Under the pieces are notes generated by a model that worked only from the letters and a program-made list of their open reading frames with translations, ran no database searches and was not told the origin of the DNA. Shown here piece after piece: positions 45,489 to 54,818 of a stretch of DNA of 64,000 bases. The DNA lies in NCBI RefSeq assembly GCF_014705705.1, contig NZ_JACXLD010000002.1, forward strand, positions 398,831 through 462,830, in the 5' to 3' direction. This stretch comes from Spongiibacter pelagi. GTDB lineage: Bacteria; Pseudomonadota; Gammaproteobacteria; Pseudomonadales; Spongiibacteraceae. The stretch's first letter is position 1; every line of letters starts with the position of its first letter. Both the position numbers and the translations under genes were made by a program.

Positions 45489-47717
45489 ATGGTTAAAGTT
45501 CGCGAAGATTATCCCCAGCACGAAGATGGCAGGGTAGACCTGCAGCGCTGGATTGATCGTCTGCCGATAGATCGTCAGCATATTGATTGCGAAGAGCTCA
45601 AACGCGCTTTTGAGCTTGCCGAACGCTGTGCCGAATTGCCGTCCACCAAAAAGCATGGCGATGTCGAATCCGACAGCTTTCTTACCGCCCTTGAGATGGT
45701 GGAAATCCTCGCCGATTTACATCTTGATCAGCAGAGTCTTATCGCTGCCACGCTTTACCGTGCGGTGCGGGAAGGTCAGCTCAGTATTGAACAGTTGCGC
45801 GATGAGTTTGGTGCTGTTGAAGCCAAGCTGGTTGACGGCGTGTTGGGCATGGCGGCCATCTCCAAGGTCAATGCCCAGCTCGATACGCCGGTATTGGGGC
45901 AGTCTGAAGCTCAGAGTGAAACCATTCGTAAAATGCTGGTGGCGCTAGTAGACGATGTGCGCGTGGCACTGATCAAACTCGCCGAACGGACCTCGGCGAT
46001 TCGTGCGGTAAAAGATCGTCCCGACAAACGCGAGCGCGTTGCCCGTGAAGTCTTTGATATTTATGCGCCGTTGGCTCACCGCTTGGGTATCGGTCATATC
46101 AAATGGGAGCTGGAAGATTTGTCTTTCCGCTACCTCGAGCCGCTGGCCTATAAAAAAATTGCCAAGCTGCTGGATGAAAAGCGCTTAGACCGGCAGCACT
46201 ATATTGATGATGTGATAGATAGCCTGCATAAGGCGCTTGAAGCCGATGGCATCGAGGCGGAAATCGCCGGGCGCGCCAAACATATCTACAGTATTTGGCG
46301 CAAAATGCAGCGCAAGGGCATAGGCTTTTCTCAGGTCTATGATATTCGCGCCGTGCGAGTGATGGTGCCCGACCTCAAATCTTGCTACAGCGCACTGGGT
46401 TTGGTGCATGGTTTGTGGCGCAATATCCCCAATGAATTTGACGACTATATCGCCAACCCAAAAGAGAACGGCTACCGCTCATTGCACACGGCGGTAATCG
46501 GGCCGGGCGGTAAGGTCTTGGAAGTTCAGATTCGTACCCGTGCCATGCACGAAGAGGCCGAGTTTGGTGTTTGCTCGCACTGGATGTACAAGGGCACCGA
46601 TAAAACCGCCCGCAATACCAGCGCCTACGACGAAAAAATCGCTTGGCTTCGCCAAGTTCTTGATTGGCATGAAGAGACCGGCAGCTCCAGCGATGTGGCG
46701 GAACAATTCAGCCATACCCTAGAGCGGGTTTACGTTTTCACGCCAGAAGGCCATGTGGTCAATTTGCAAAATGGCGCTACGCCGCTAGATTTTGCTTATC
46801 ACATTCATACCGAGGTCGGTAACCGCTGCCGGGGTGCCAAGGTCAATGGGCGTATCGTGCCTTTAACCTACACTCTAAAAACCGGTGAGCGCGTTGAAAT
46901 CTTAACCGGTAAAGAAAGTAGTCCGCGTCGCGATTGGCTGCAAACCAATCTGGGTTATTTAAAAACCAGCCGTGCCCGCAGCAAGGTGCAACACTGGTTC
47001 CGTCAGCAAGCCAAAGAAGACAATATTCAGGCTGGTCGCGCGCTGATCGAAAAAGAATTTAAACGTCTGGCGCTGAATAGCGTCGACTATAAATACATAG
47101 CCGATCAGCTTAATTGCGCCACCGTCGAAGACCTCTATGCCTCATTGGGGGCAGGTGATATCAGTACCGCTCAACTTATCAAATTGGCCTATCGTTTAAC
47201 CGGTCAGGACGTTGATAAAGACGAGATTGCGCCCAAGATTCGACTGCCGAGCTCCGCTAAAGAAGGCCAAATTCGGGTCAGTGGTGTCGGTAATTTAATG
47301 ACCCATTTTGCCGGTTGTTGTAAGCCCCTGCCGGGTGAGGCTATTGCAGGTTATATCACCGTTGGTCGTGGCGTTAGCGTTCACCGCCAAGACTGTAGCA
47401 AATTGCTGCAATTACAGAGTGTAGAGCCGCATCGCATTATCGCGGTGGAATGGAGCAGCGAGCAGAAAACCACCTATCCGGTCGATGTGGAAATTGTCGC
47501 TTACGACCGCCAAGGTCTGCTGCGCGATATCACCAATCAACTCGCCAGCGAGAAGGTGAACGTGACCGCCATGAATACACTCAGCGATTCATCAGAGCAT
47601 ACCGCCACCATGCGTATTCGTATGGAAATTAGCGATCTTGCCGCGCTTTCCGACTTGTTTAACCGCCTGAATGGCCTGCCCAACGTCATTAATGTTAAGC
47701 GGGTAAGGGAATCTTGA
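45489..47717 (+). CDS. relA: GTP pyrophosphokinase RelA
   Basis: 742 residues. The N-terminal hydrolase-like domain lacks the HD pair (AATLYRAVREG where SpoT has HDVVED-like residues), marking monofunctional RelA. Synthetase domain with GRAKHIYSIWRKMQRKG and the RelA-type acidic EFDDYIANPKENGYRSLHT (about 315-333); TGS domain RVYVFTPEGHVVNLQNGAT (about 415); zinc-finger-like region with FAGCCKPLPGE; C-terminal ACT domain. Makes (p)ppGpp on stalled ribosomes. rlmD, usual between cysM and relA in pseudomonads, is absent. Confidence 0.96.
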   Translation: MVKVREDYPQHEDGRVDLQRWIDRLPIDRQHIDCEELKRAFELAERCAELPSTKKHGDVESDSFLTALEMVEILADLHLDQQSLIAATLYRAVREGQLSIEQLRDEFGAVEAKLVDGVLGMAAISKVNAQLDTPVLGQSEAQSETIRKMLVALVDDVRVALIKLAERTSAIRAVKDRPDKRERVAREVFDIYAPLAHRLGIGHIKWELEDLSFRYLEPLAYKKIAKLLDEKRLDRQHYIDDVIDSLHKALEADGIEAEIAGRAKHIYSIWRKMQRKGIGFSQVYDIRAVRVMVPDLKSCYSALGLVHGLWRNIPNEFDDYIANPKENGYRSLHTAVIGPGGKVLEVQIRTRAMHEEAEFGVCSHWMYKGTDKTARNTSAYDEKIAWLRQVLDWHEETGSSSDVAEQFSHTLERVYVFTPEGHVVNLQNGATPLDFAYHIHTEVGNRCRGAKVNGRIVPLTYTLKTGERVEILTGKESSPRRDWLQTNLGYLKTSRARSKVQHWFRQQAKEDNIQAGRALIEKEFKRLALNSVDYKYIADQLNCATVEDLYASLGAGDISTAQLIKLAYRLTGQDVDKDEIAPKIRLPSSAKEGQIRVSGVGNLMTHFAGCCKPLPGEAIAGYITVGRGVSVHRQDCSKLLQLQSVEPHRIIAVEWSSEQKTTYPVDVEIVAYDRQGLLRDITNQLASEKVNVTAMNTLSDSSEHTATMRIRMEISDLAALSDLFNRLNGLPNVINVKRVRES

Positions 47718-47719
47718 GT

Positions 47720-48523
47720 ATGTATCAGATGGAGGACTTACTGGCGGTAATGAGCCGGCTTCGCGATCCTGAAACCGGATGTCCCTGGGACCTGAAACAG
47801 ACCTTTGCCAGCATTGCGCCCTATACACTAGAAGAAACTTACGAGCTAATTGATGCGATTGAACAAGGCGATCAAGCTCAAATTCCCGGTGAGCTTGGTG
47901 ACGTCTTGTTTCAAGTGGTGTTTTACAGCCAGCTAGGTAAAGAGCAGGGTGCATTCGACTTTGCTGAAGTAGTACACGGCATTACTGACAAATTACTGCG
48001 CCGCCATCCCCATGTTTTCCCCAACGGCACCTTAGACGAGCAGCGTGAAGGCGAGGCACCCAATGAGCAGGAAATCTGGGCGAAGTGGGAGCAAATCAAA
48101 CAGGAAGAGCGCAGCGAAAAAGCACTGCACAGCCTAATGGATGATATTCCCAAGGCGCTGCCGGGAACTAGCCGCGCCAGTAAAATGCAAAAACGCGCCA
48201 GCCAGATCGGTTTTGATTGGCAGAATGTAAGCGATGTTGTGGCTGCACTGCGCGCCGAGTTGTTTGAGCTAGAAGCCGAGCTGCACAGCAATGATAAAGA
48301 CGCCTTGGCAGATGAAATGGGCGATGTGCTGTTTTCCGCTATTAATCTGTGTCGTCACCTTAAGTTAGATGCAGAAGCGGTACTTCGCGCTGCCTCTAAC
48401 AAATTTGAGCGCCGTTTTCGCTTTGTGGAACAGCGGGCCAAGGAGCAGGGCTTGGTGCTGGATAATACCCACAACCCGCAATTAGATCGGTTTTGGACCG
48501 AGGCGAAGCAGTCAGGACTGTAA
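47720..48523 (+). CDS. mazG: Nucleoside triphosphate pyrophosphohydrolase MazG
   Basis: 267 residues from ATG 47720 (AAGGGA nine bases upstream; a TTG at 47714 overlapping the relA stop is possible). Two tandem MazG domains: first with GCPWDLKQTF and EETYELIDAIEQGD (about 21-55) and GELGDVLFQVVFYS, second with GFDWQ, ELFELEAEL and DEMGDVLFSAINL. It hydrolyses NTPs and may lower (p)ppGpp levels, which fits its place after relA. Confidence 0.95.
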   Translation: MYQMEDLLAVMSRLRDPETGCPWDLKQTFASIAPYTLEETYELIDAIEQGDQAQIPGELGDVLFQVVFYSQLGKEQGAFDFAEVVHGITDKLLRRHPHVFPNGTLDEQREGEAPNEQEIWAKWEQIKQEERSEKALHSLMDDIPKALPGTSRASKMQKRASQIGFDWQNVSDVVAALRAELFELEAELHSNDKDALADEMGDVLFSAINLCRHLKLDAEAVLRAASNKFERRFRFVEQRAKEQGLVLDNTHNPQLDRFWTEAKQSGL

Positions 48524-48651
48524 TTCAGCGGCTAATAGTCGGCCTGAGAAATTCATAATTGCTAACAGAAAATGTCGCAAATGACGGCTAAAATTCTGTT
48601 TCTTGCTGGGTTCTGTAGCAAAAATCAAGCACCGCTTAGACAAAAGTAGAC

Positions 48652-48680
48652 TTGTTTGATTAGGCTTTGCTGTGTATTGT
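48652..48680 (+). promoter_or_regulatory. Probable adk promoter
   Basis: TTGTTT (48652-48657), 17-bp spacer, TATTGT (48675-48680), in the 247-bp gap before adk. Matches are partial (4/6 and 5/6). Confidence 0.4.
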
Positions 48681-48710
48681 GTCCGGCTTTCATTGCCACC
48701 AGATCAATGA

Positions 48711-49415
<705 letters not shown>

Positions 49416-49442
49416 TTGTTTTTTTCACCATGTAATTTGAGA

Positions 49443-49466
49443 AAGGCACCTTGCGGTGCCTTTTTT
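49443..49466 (+). terminator. Rho-independent terminator after adk
   Basis: AAGGCACC (49443-49450), TTGC loop, GGTGCCTT (49455-49462) with T run to 49466. Confidence 0.9.
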
Positions 49467-49552
49467 GTTTCAGCAAAGTCTTATCTTGATCATCCGTCAC
49501 TGAGTAAAATGCGTACTGCACGCTAAACTCGGCTTCTGGGAAAAGCACAACA

Positions 49553-50539
49553 ATGAAATCTGCGATTATTCTGATCAACCTCGGTACACCGGACAAACCT
49601 GAGCGTAAATATGTAAGAACGTTTCTAAAGGAATTTTTGTCTGACCGCCGAGTTGTGGAAGTGCCGCGTCTGCTGTGGATGTTGATTCTTTATTTAATCA
49701 TCCTGCCGTTTCGATCAGGAAAAGCCGCCAAGGCTTATAAGCAAATCTGGTTTGGCGATATTTCACCTCTCAAATTTTTTTCGCAGGAACTAGCGCAGGG
49801 CGTAGAACAAAAAATCCGAGAGCAGTACCCACAGCGCGACATCACAGTTCGCCTCGCCATGACCTATTGCAATCCATCAATTCCTAGCGTGCTGGATGAA
49901 CTTCGTGAATCGGGCGTGGAAAATTTTTTATTTCTGCCCTTGTACCCACAATATTCAGCGACCACCACGGCAGCGTGTATGGATATCGTGGCAGATTATT
50001 TTAAAAAATGTCGCGACATTCCCCAGTGGAGTTGGATTCGCAATTACCACGATCATCCCGCATATATCCAAACACTGGCGCAATCGGTCGCAGATTATTG
50101 GCAGCAAAATGAGCGCGGTGAAAAATTATTGATGTCCTTTCACGGCATTCCCAAGCGCAATGTCGATTTAGGCGACCCTTACCAACAACATTGCGAACAA
50201 ACCGCTCAGAACTTGGCTGATGCACTGCAACTTAATGCAGAGCAGTGGCAAGTAACTTATCAATCTCGCTTGGGTAAAGCCGAGTGGTTACAGCCCTATA
50301 CCGATAAAACATTAGAAGCTTTACCTGCGCGGGGCGTAAAAAACTTAGATGTTATTTGCCCTGCATTTGCAGTGGAATGTTTGGAAACGCTGGAAGAGAT
50401 TGACGGCGAAGGACAGGAAATTTTCAGGCATAGTGGCGGAGAGCGTTTTCAATATTTGCCGTGTTTAAACGACAGTGAATTACATCAAGATTTGATGCTG
50501 GAATTGTGTAAGCCGTTCTTGGATTCATTAAAAGCTTAG
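49553..50539 (+). CDS. hemH: Ferrochelatase
   Basis: 328 residues. NLGTPDKPERKYVRTFLKEF split near 10-29, PLYPQYSATTTAA (about 126-138), active-site His in LMSFHGIPKRNVDLGDPY (about 191-208), and Glu in CPAFAVECLETLEEI (about 262-276). Inserts Fe2+ into protoporphyrin IX at the membrane, the last step of haem synthesis. No C-terminal Fe-S Cys cluster is seen. It stands alone here, away from other haem genes. Confidence 0.96.
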   Translation: MKSAIILINLGTPDKPERKYVRTFLKEFLSDRRVVEVPRLLWMLILYLIILPFRSGKAAKAYKQIWFGDISPLKFFSQELAQGVEQKIREQYPQRDITVRLAMTYCNPSIPSVLDELRESGVENFLFLPLYPQYSATTTAACMDIVADYFKKCRDIPQWSWIRNYHDHPAYIQTLAQSVADYWQQNERGEKLLMSFHGIPKRNVDLGDPYQQHCEQTAQNLADALQLNAEQWQVTYQSRLGKAEWLQPYTDKTLEALPARGVKNLDVICPAFAVECLETLEEIDGEGQEIFRHSGGERFQYLPCLNDSELHQDLMLELCKPFLDSLKA

Positions 50540-50602
50540 CGCTACCTTCTAATTATTATGTGTAGATTGTTGGCAAAACTCTCTGATTTTTCTGATTAAA
50601 AT

Positions 50603-50630
50603 TTGCACTAATTTTTTTCTGTGCTATTTT
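50603..50630 (+). promoter_or_regulatory. Promoter of the histone-H1-like gene
   Basis: TTGCAC (50603-50608), 16-bp spacer, TATTTT (50625-50630), in a very AT-rich stretch about 45 bp before the ATG, which has AAGGAG upstream. Confidence 0.5.
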
Positions 50631-50672
50631 TAGCCAGAAATTTGCAAACTTTATTCTGTAAGGAGAATAAAA

Positions 50673-51545
50673 ATGCCAGCAGCAAAAGCCAAACGTAAAG
50701 CTTCAGCCGCACCTAAAAAAGCCAGCACTACTGTAAAAAAAGCGGTACGCGCTAAAGCCAAAGCCCCACGTGCGGCAGCAAAAAAAGCTGCGGCGAACGT
50801 TTCCGTATCGGCTATGCCGGTTGTGGTAAAAGCGGAACAAGGTTTGAAAAAAATTGAAGCGATGATCGAAAAAGATCGTCAGGCATTGGCAGCGGCCAAG
50901 CAAAAATTAGAAGCGGCTAAAGCCACCGCAAAAACCAAAGCAACGGCAGCCAGCAAAAATGCCTCAAAACGTGCGGCGGCAGCAGCAACAAAAGCCAGCG
51001 CGAAATTGAAAGCGAGCCGTGCCAAACTGACTATGGGTCAGCGTGCTGTTGTTGTGGCTAAAGCAGAAGCGAAACTAAAAGCCTCTGAACAAGCAATTAT
51101 GCAGAAGGTGCAGGAGCGCGCTGCGGCATTGGCTAAAAAAGCAGAAATGGATTTGGCGAAAGCGGTCGCGCTGTTTGAAAAGCGTTTTATGAAAAAGCGT
51201 GCGGCAGAAAACAAAGCCAAAGTTTCTCAGATTCAAAAGAAATTGGTTGCTAAGCACAAGCAAGCAGTTAAGCAACTCTCCAGCAAAACTACCGCGCCAA
51301 AAAAATCCGCAGCTAAGGCTGCAGTGAAAAAATCTCCGGCAAAAAAAGCGGCGGCTAAACCTGCAGTGAAAAAAGCCCCAGCGAAGAAAGTGGCGACTAA
51401 AAAGACTCCAGCCAAAAAGGCCCCAGCTAAAAAAGCAGTAGCGAAAAAAACGGCGGCTAAATCCGCAGTGAAAAAAGCCCCTGCGAAGAAAGCAGTAGCG
51501 AAAAAAGCACCGGCTAAAAAAGCGGCGCCCAAAGCGTCAGCCTAA
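50673..51545 (+). CDS. Lys/Ala-rich histone-H1-like protein (AlgP/HctB style)
   Basis: 290 residues, almost wholly Lys and Ala with Pro and Val. Basic N-terminal tail (1-45), a central Ala/Lys/Glu helical part likely to be coiled coil (about 50-200, with Phe-Glu-Lys-Arg-Phe near 168), and a C-terminal tail (about 210-290) of repeated [12 protein letters not shown] units. Such proteins bind DNA without sequence preference and compact it; AlgP is the pseudomonad example. Repeats at DNA level are imperfect, so copy number may vary between strains. It has its own promoter and terminator. Confidence 0.8.
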   Translation: MPAAKAKRKASAAPKKASTTVKKAVRAKAKAPRAAAKKAAANVSVSAMPVVVKAEQGLKKIEAMIEKDRQALAAAKQKLEAAKATAKTKATAASKNASKRAAAAATKASAKLKASRAKLTMGQRAVVVAKAEAKLKASEQAIMQKVQERAAALAKKAEMDLAKAVALFEKRFMKKRAAENKAKVSQIQKKLVAKHKQAVKQLSSKTTAPKKSAAKAAVKKSPAKKAAAKPAVKKAPAKKVATKKTPAKKAPAKKAVAKKTAAKSAVKKAPAKKAVAKKAPAKKAAPKASA

Positions 51546-51605
51546 TGTAAAAATTGCTCCGCAGATTTCAGCGAAGCAGTAAAAAATTGAAAGGGGGTTT
51601 AAGCT

Positions 51606-51628
51606 AGGGAGCTTAGGCTCCCTTTTTT
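51606..51628 (+). terminator. Rho-independent terminator after the H1-like gene
   Basis: AGGGAGC (51606-51612), TTAG loop, GCTCCCT (51617-51623) and a T run to 51628. Confidence 0.88.
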
Positions 51629-51651
51629 ATTTAATAAGCGAACGGCCGAAT

Positions 51652-52233
51652 TTAATTGAGATCTTCGGGTGTATTAAGATTTTTAAATCCATCCGGCTGA
51701 TCTGAAAAGTCGACGGCGACCGCCCCTTGATCGCGGTACCAGTGCCGGACACTGCGTTGTCCTTCTGCCAAGTATGTTTCGAGAGCGGGCAGGGTATTTC
51801 GGTTTATCAACGCGAATAAATATTGCCCCTGTGCGCCATCGTGGGCATAGCAGATCGAGGCATTCTTCTCCTTGGCGGTGTCGAATAAGCGATTCAATAA
51901 TGATTTCGGCGGCGCGGGACTGTCGCAGGGCAGCACTAATATCCAGTTTTCCTTCGCTAGTCGTAATCCCGACTGAATTCCCGCTAAAGGTCCGTTAAAT
52001 CCAGGCAGCTCATCATTCACCACTTGGCCATAACGCGCATATTGTTCGCTGTTGCGGTTGCAACTGATCACGGTTTGCGAGGCCAGTTGTGTAAAGGCAT
52101 TCACGCCACCAGAGATTAAGGGTTTGCCCTGCCAATCTAATAAACCCTTGTCGATCCCCCCCATACGTCGGCCCTCGCCACCGGCGAGTATAAGTAGGGT
52201 GAAAGGGTGTGTGTTTTGCTGAGGCTTATTCAT
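51652..52233 (-). CDS. mobA: Molybdenum cofactor guanylyltransferase
   Basis: 193 residues. GTP-binding LILAGGEGRRMGGIDKGLL (about 13-31), PLAGIQSGL (about 82-90), LPCDSPAPP and the C-terminal FKNLNTPEDL. Attaches GMP to molybdopterin. It is divergent from tsaB, and no other cofactor genes are in the window. Confidence 0.94.
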   Translation of the reverse strand: MNKPQQNTHPFTLLILAGGEGRRMGGIDKGLLDWQGKPLISGGVNAFTQLASQTVISCNRNSEQYARYGQVVNDELPGFNGPLAGIQSGLRLAKENWILVLPCDSPAPPKSLLNRLFDTAKEKNASICYAHDGAQGQYLFALINRNTLPALETYLAEGQRSVRHWYRDQGAVAVDFSDQPDGFKNLNTPEDLN

Positions 52234-52285
52234 GTGGCTGTGCTATGATCCGCTGGTTTGTGCAGTTATATCACTGATTTTTCCC

Positions 52286-52975
52286 ATGTCGAATCCCACA
52301 CCGAAAATTCTTGCTGTCGATGCCAGTACAGAGGCCTGTTCTGTTGCCTTGTTGATTGATGGCGAATTGCGTGAAGACTTCAGAGAGTTACCGCGCGCCC
52401 ATACGCGTTTTTTACTGCCGATGATTGATGAAATGTTGTCGGCAGCCAACATCAAACCTGCTCAGCTCGATGCCATAGCCTATACCGCAGGGCCGGGATC
52501 GTTTACCGGCTTACGCGTTGGCGTGGCCACGGTTCAAGGTTTGGCTTTTGCTGCGGGTGTGCCGGTGATTGGTGTTTCTACCTTGCACTGCATGGCTCAG
52601 GCGTGGGCAGATCAATACGGCCACGATCGTCAGGGTGAGGCTATTATCGCCTGTCTTGATGCGCGCATGGATGAGGTCTATTGCGGTGAATTTATTATTG
52701 GCGAGCAGTTATGCCAGCCGCTGCGCGAAGATCGACTGTGTAAGCCGGAGCAGTGGGATTTTTCTCGCACCGACTACGCGGCAGCGCTAGGTAGCGGGTG
52801 GGTTTATGCGCCACGTTTAGCTACAAGCCCGGCTATTGAAACACTTTTGCCTGACTGGTCTCCACGAGCCTCTGCGGTTGCGCAAATTGCCTTGGCTGCT
52901 TTTCTTCGTGGAGAGGCGCAATCGCCAGAACAGGCACAGGCTGTTTATCTGCGTGATAGCGTTGCTTGGAAATAA
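52286..52975 (+). CDS. tsaB: tRNA threonylcarbamoyladenosine protein TsaB
   Basis: 229 residues from ATG 52286 (an upstream in-frame start at 52232 overlaps mobA). ILAVDASTEACSVALL, HTRFLLPMIDEML, and AYTAGPGSFTGLRVGVATVQGLAF (split about 68-92) are diagnostic. Works with TsaC, TsaD and TsaE to make t6A37. The last codons Ala-Trp-Lys-stop are the first unit of a 15-bp tandem repeat that runs to 53038. Confidence 0.96.
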   Translation: MSNPTPKILAVDASTEACSVALLIDGELREDFRELPRAHTRFLLPMIDEMLSAANIKPAQLDAIAYTAGPGSFTGLRVGVATVQGLAFAAGVPVIGVSTLHCMAQAWADQYGHDRQGEAIIACLDARMDEVYCGEFIIGEQLCQPLREDRLCKPEQWDFSRTDYAAALGSGWVYAPRLATSPAIETLLPDWSPRASAVAQIALAAFLRGEAQSPEQAQAVYLRDSVAWK

Positions 52976-53038
52976 AAAGCCTGGAAATAGAGAGCCTGGA
53001 AATAAAAAGCTTGGAAATAGAGAGCTTGGAAATAAATA
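52964..53038 (+). repeat. Five in-phase 15-bp repeats of the tsaB 3' end
   Basis: Five units of GCYTGGAAATARARA (last one ending ATA), starting at the final codons of tsaB. In the tsaB frame every unit reads Ala-Trp-Lys-stop plus one codon; differences between units are GCT/GCC and TAA/TAG, which keep that reading, and changes in the trailing codon. The array ends 19 bp before uppP. Confidence 0.9.
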
Positions 53039-53057
53039 GATAAGGAATAAAACCGAA

Positions 53058-53858
53058 ATGGATTGGATTCAAGCAATCATCTTAGCGGCAATTCAAGGGC
53101 TTACAGAGTTCCTGCCGATCTCAAGTTCCGGCCACCTTGTATTACCGCAAACATTGCTCGGCTGGCCTGATCAGGGCTTGGCGTTTGATGTTGCCGTGCA
53201 TGTCGGCTCGCTGTTAGCGGTGGTTTGGTATTTTCGTCGCGATGTTCAGGTTTTATTGACGGCTTGGGGTGGCAGTATCGCGCGACGCCAGCTCAATGCA
53301 GATAGCCGTTTGGCATGGCTGGTTATTCTCGCCACCATTCCGGCAGTTGTCGCCGGCCTGTTATTTAACGACATTATCGAAACGCAGCTCCGTTCGGGTT
53401 GGGTGCTGGCAACTACTACCTTGGTCTTCGGCGTGGTGCTTGGTGTGGTAGATAAAACCTCCAGCCATCGCTTGGATATTGCCGATATCGGCATAAAAAT
53501 CGCCTTGATAGTGGGTTTTGCCCAAGCCCTTGCCTTGGTGCCCGGCACTTCGCGTTCAGGGATTACTATCACTGCGGCCTTACTTATGGGCTTGAATCGC
53601 CGTGATGCCGCGCGCTTTTCATTCCTGCTTTCTATGCCGATTATCGCCGCTGCTGGCAGCTACAAACTACTTGAGCTGGTGCAGTCTTCCATGCCGATCG
53701 ACTGGTTTGATTTGTCGCTGGGTTTTGTGGTGTCGGCGGTGTGTGCCTATATTTGTATTCGCTTGTTTATGGGTTGGATAGAGCGTATTGGCATGATGCC
53801 CTTTGCGATTTACCGGGTGATTCTCGCGTTGGTGCTATTCGCGATTTTAATGAACTGA
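53058..53858 (+). CDS. uppP: Undecaprenyl-diphosphatase UppP (BacA)
   Basis: 266 residues, polytopic (about eight helices). Catalytic signatures GLTEFLPISSSGHLVL (about 14-29) and LVPGTSRSGITITAALLMG (about 161-179). Regenerates undecaprenyl phosphate for cell-wall synthesis; overexpression gives bacitracin resistance. AAGGAAT before the ATG, just after the repeat array. Confidence 0.96.
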   Translation: MDWIQAIILAAIQGLTEFLPISSSGHLVLPQTLLGWPDQGLAFDVAVHVGSLLAVVWYFRRDVQVLLTAWGGSIARRQLNADSRLAWLVILATIPAVVAGLLFNDIIETQLRSGWVLATTTLVFGVVLGVVDKTSSHRLDIADIGIKIALIVGFAQALALVPGTSRSGITITAALLMGLNRRDAARFSFLLSMPIIAAAGSYKLLELVQSSMPIDWFDLSLGFVVSAVCAYICIRLFMGWIERIGMMPFAIYRVILALVLFAILMN

Positions 53859-53870
53859 CAGGAAGTAATC

Positions 53871-54770
53871 ATGAGCAGCCTGACAAAAGTCGCTTTTATC
53901 GGATTGGGAACCATGGGTTTTCCCATGGCGGGGCATTTATCTCGCCACACCGCAGAGAAGGGCTTTGAGCTGACGGTATTCAACCGCAATCCTGCAGTGC
54001 GCGATCGCTGGGCTGCCGAATATGCGGGTGTGGTCGCCGGTTCAATAGCTGAGGCCGCGCAAGGGGCTGATGTGGTTGCCATTTGCTTAGGTGCCGATCA
54101 GGATGTGCGCGAGGTGCTTTGCGCCGAGGGCGGGGTGTTCGATGCAATGGCGGAGAACGGCATTGTGGTTGATCACTCGACAACATCCGCACAGCTCGCC
54201 CGCGATATGGCCGAGGTGGCCAGTGCCAGAGGCAAATATTTTATTGATGCGCCGGTTTCCGGTGGTCAGGCCGGGGCCGAAAACGGCGTACTAACCGTAA
54301 TGGCAGGGGGGCAGGCGGCGGCTTTTGAGCGCATTGAGCCGGTGCTTAAATCCTACTCTGCTCGCTATAAATTATTGGGCGACAGTGGCGCGGGCCAATT
54401 GGCAAAAATGGTTAATCAAATTTGTATTGCCGGTTTGTTGCAGGGCTTGGCTGAGGGGATGCACTTTGGTACTCAGCAAGGCTTGGATATGAATGCCGTG
54501 GTAGAGGTGATCTCTGCAGGTGCCGCCCAATCTTGGCAAATGGAAAACCGCGCTGGAACCATGCTGCAGGGCGAATTTGAATTTGGCTTTGCGGTAGACT
54601 GGATGCGCAAAGATTTGGGCTATGTTTTGGATGAAGCCCGCCAACAAAAGCTATCCTTGCCCGTTACTGCCTTGGTCGATCAGTTTTATGCGCAAGTGCA
54701 GAATTTAGGGGGTGGGCGTAAAGACACCTCGAGTTTGCTGCTAGCTTTGCAAGCAACAAGTCAGAAATAG
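53871..54770 (+). CDS. NAD-dependent beta-hydroxyacid dehydrogenase (HIBADH family)
   Basis: 299 residues. N-terminal Rossmann motif FIGLGTMGFPMAGHL (about 9-23), substrate-site DAPVSGGQAGAENGVLTVM (about 125-143), catalytic Lys in GQLAKMVNQI (about 180-189) and KDLGYVLDEA. Members oxidise 3-hydroxyisobutyrate, tartronate semialdehyde or succinic semialdehyde. No valine or glycolate catabolic genes adjoin, so the substrate is open. AGGAAG before ATG; starts 12 bases after uppP. Confidence 0.88.
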   Translation: MSSLTKVAFIGLGTMGFPMAGHLSRHTAEKGFELTVFNRNPAVRDRWAAEYAGVVAGSIAEAAQGADVVAICLGADQDVREVLCAEGGVFDAMAENGIVVDHSTTSAQLARDMAEVASARGKYFIDAPVSGGQAGAENGVLTVMAGGQAAAFERIEPVLKSYSARYKLLGDSGAGQLAKMVNQICIAGLLQGLAEGMHFGTQQGLDMNAVVEVISAGAAQSWQMENRAGTMLQGEFEFGFAVDWMRKDLGYVLDEARQQKLSLPVTALVDQFYAQVQNLGGGRKDTSSLLLALQATSQK

Positions 54771-54818
54771 TAGTGTTGCCCGTAAATAGATTTGAACAAA
54801 AGCCGATCAAGAAAAACT

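Noticed and set aside
51233..51532. Hydrophobic minus-strand frame rich in Phe/Ala
   Set aside because: Exact shadow of the Lys/Ala repeats of the histone-H1-like gene.
52964..53038. Short regular repeats as a CRISPR array
   Set aside because: Units are 15 bp with no spacers and derive from the tsaB 3' end; no cas genes nearby.
52833..53072. Minus-strand frame with repeated Ile-Ser-Lys/Arg-Leu
   Set aside because: Produced by the 15-bp repeat array read backwards; no start signal.
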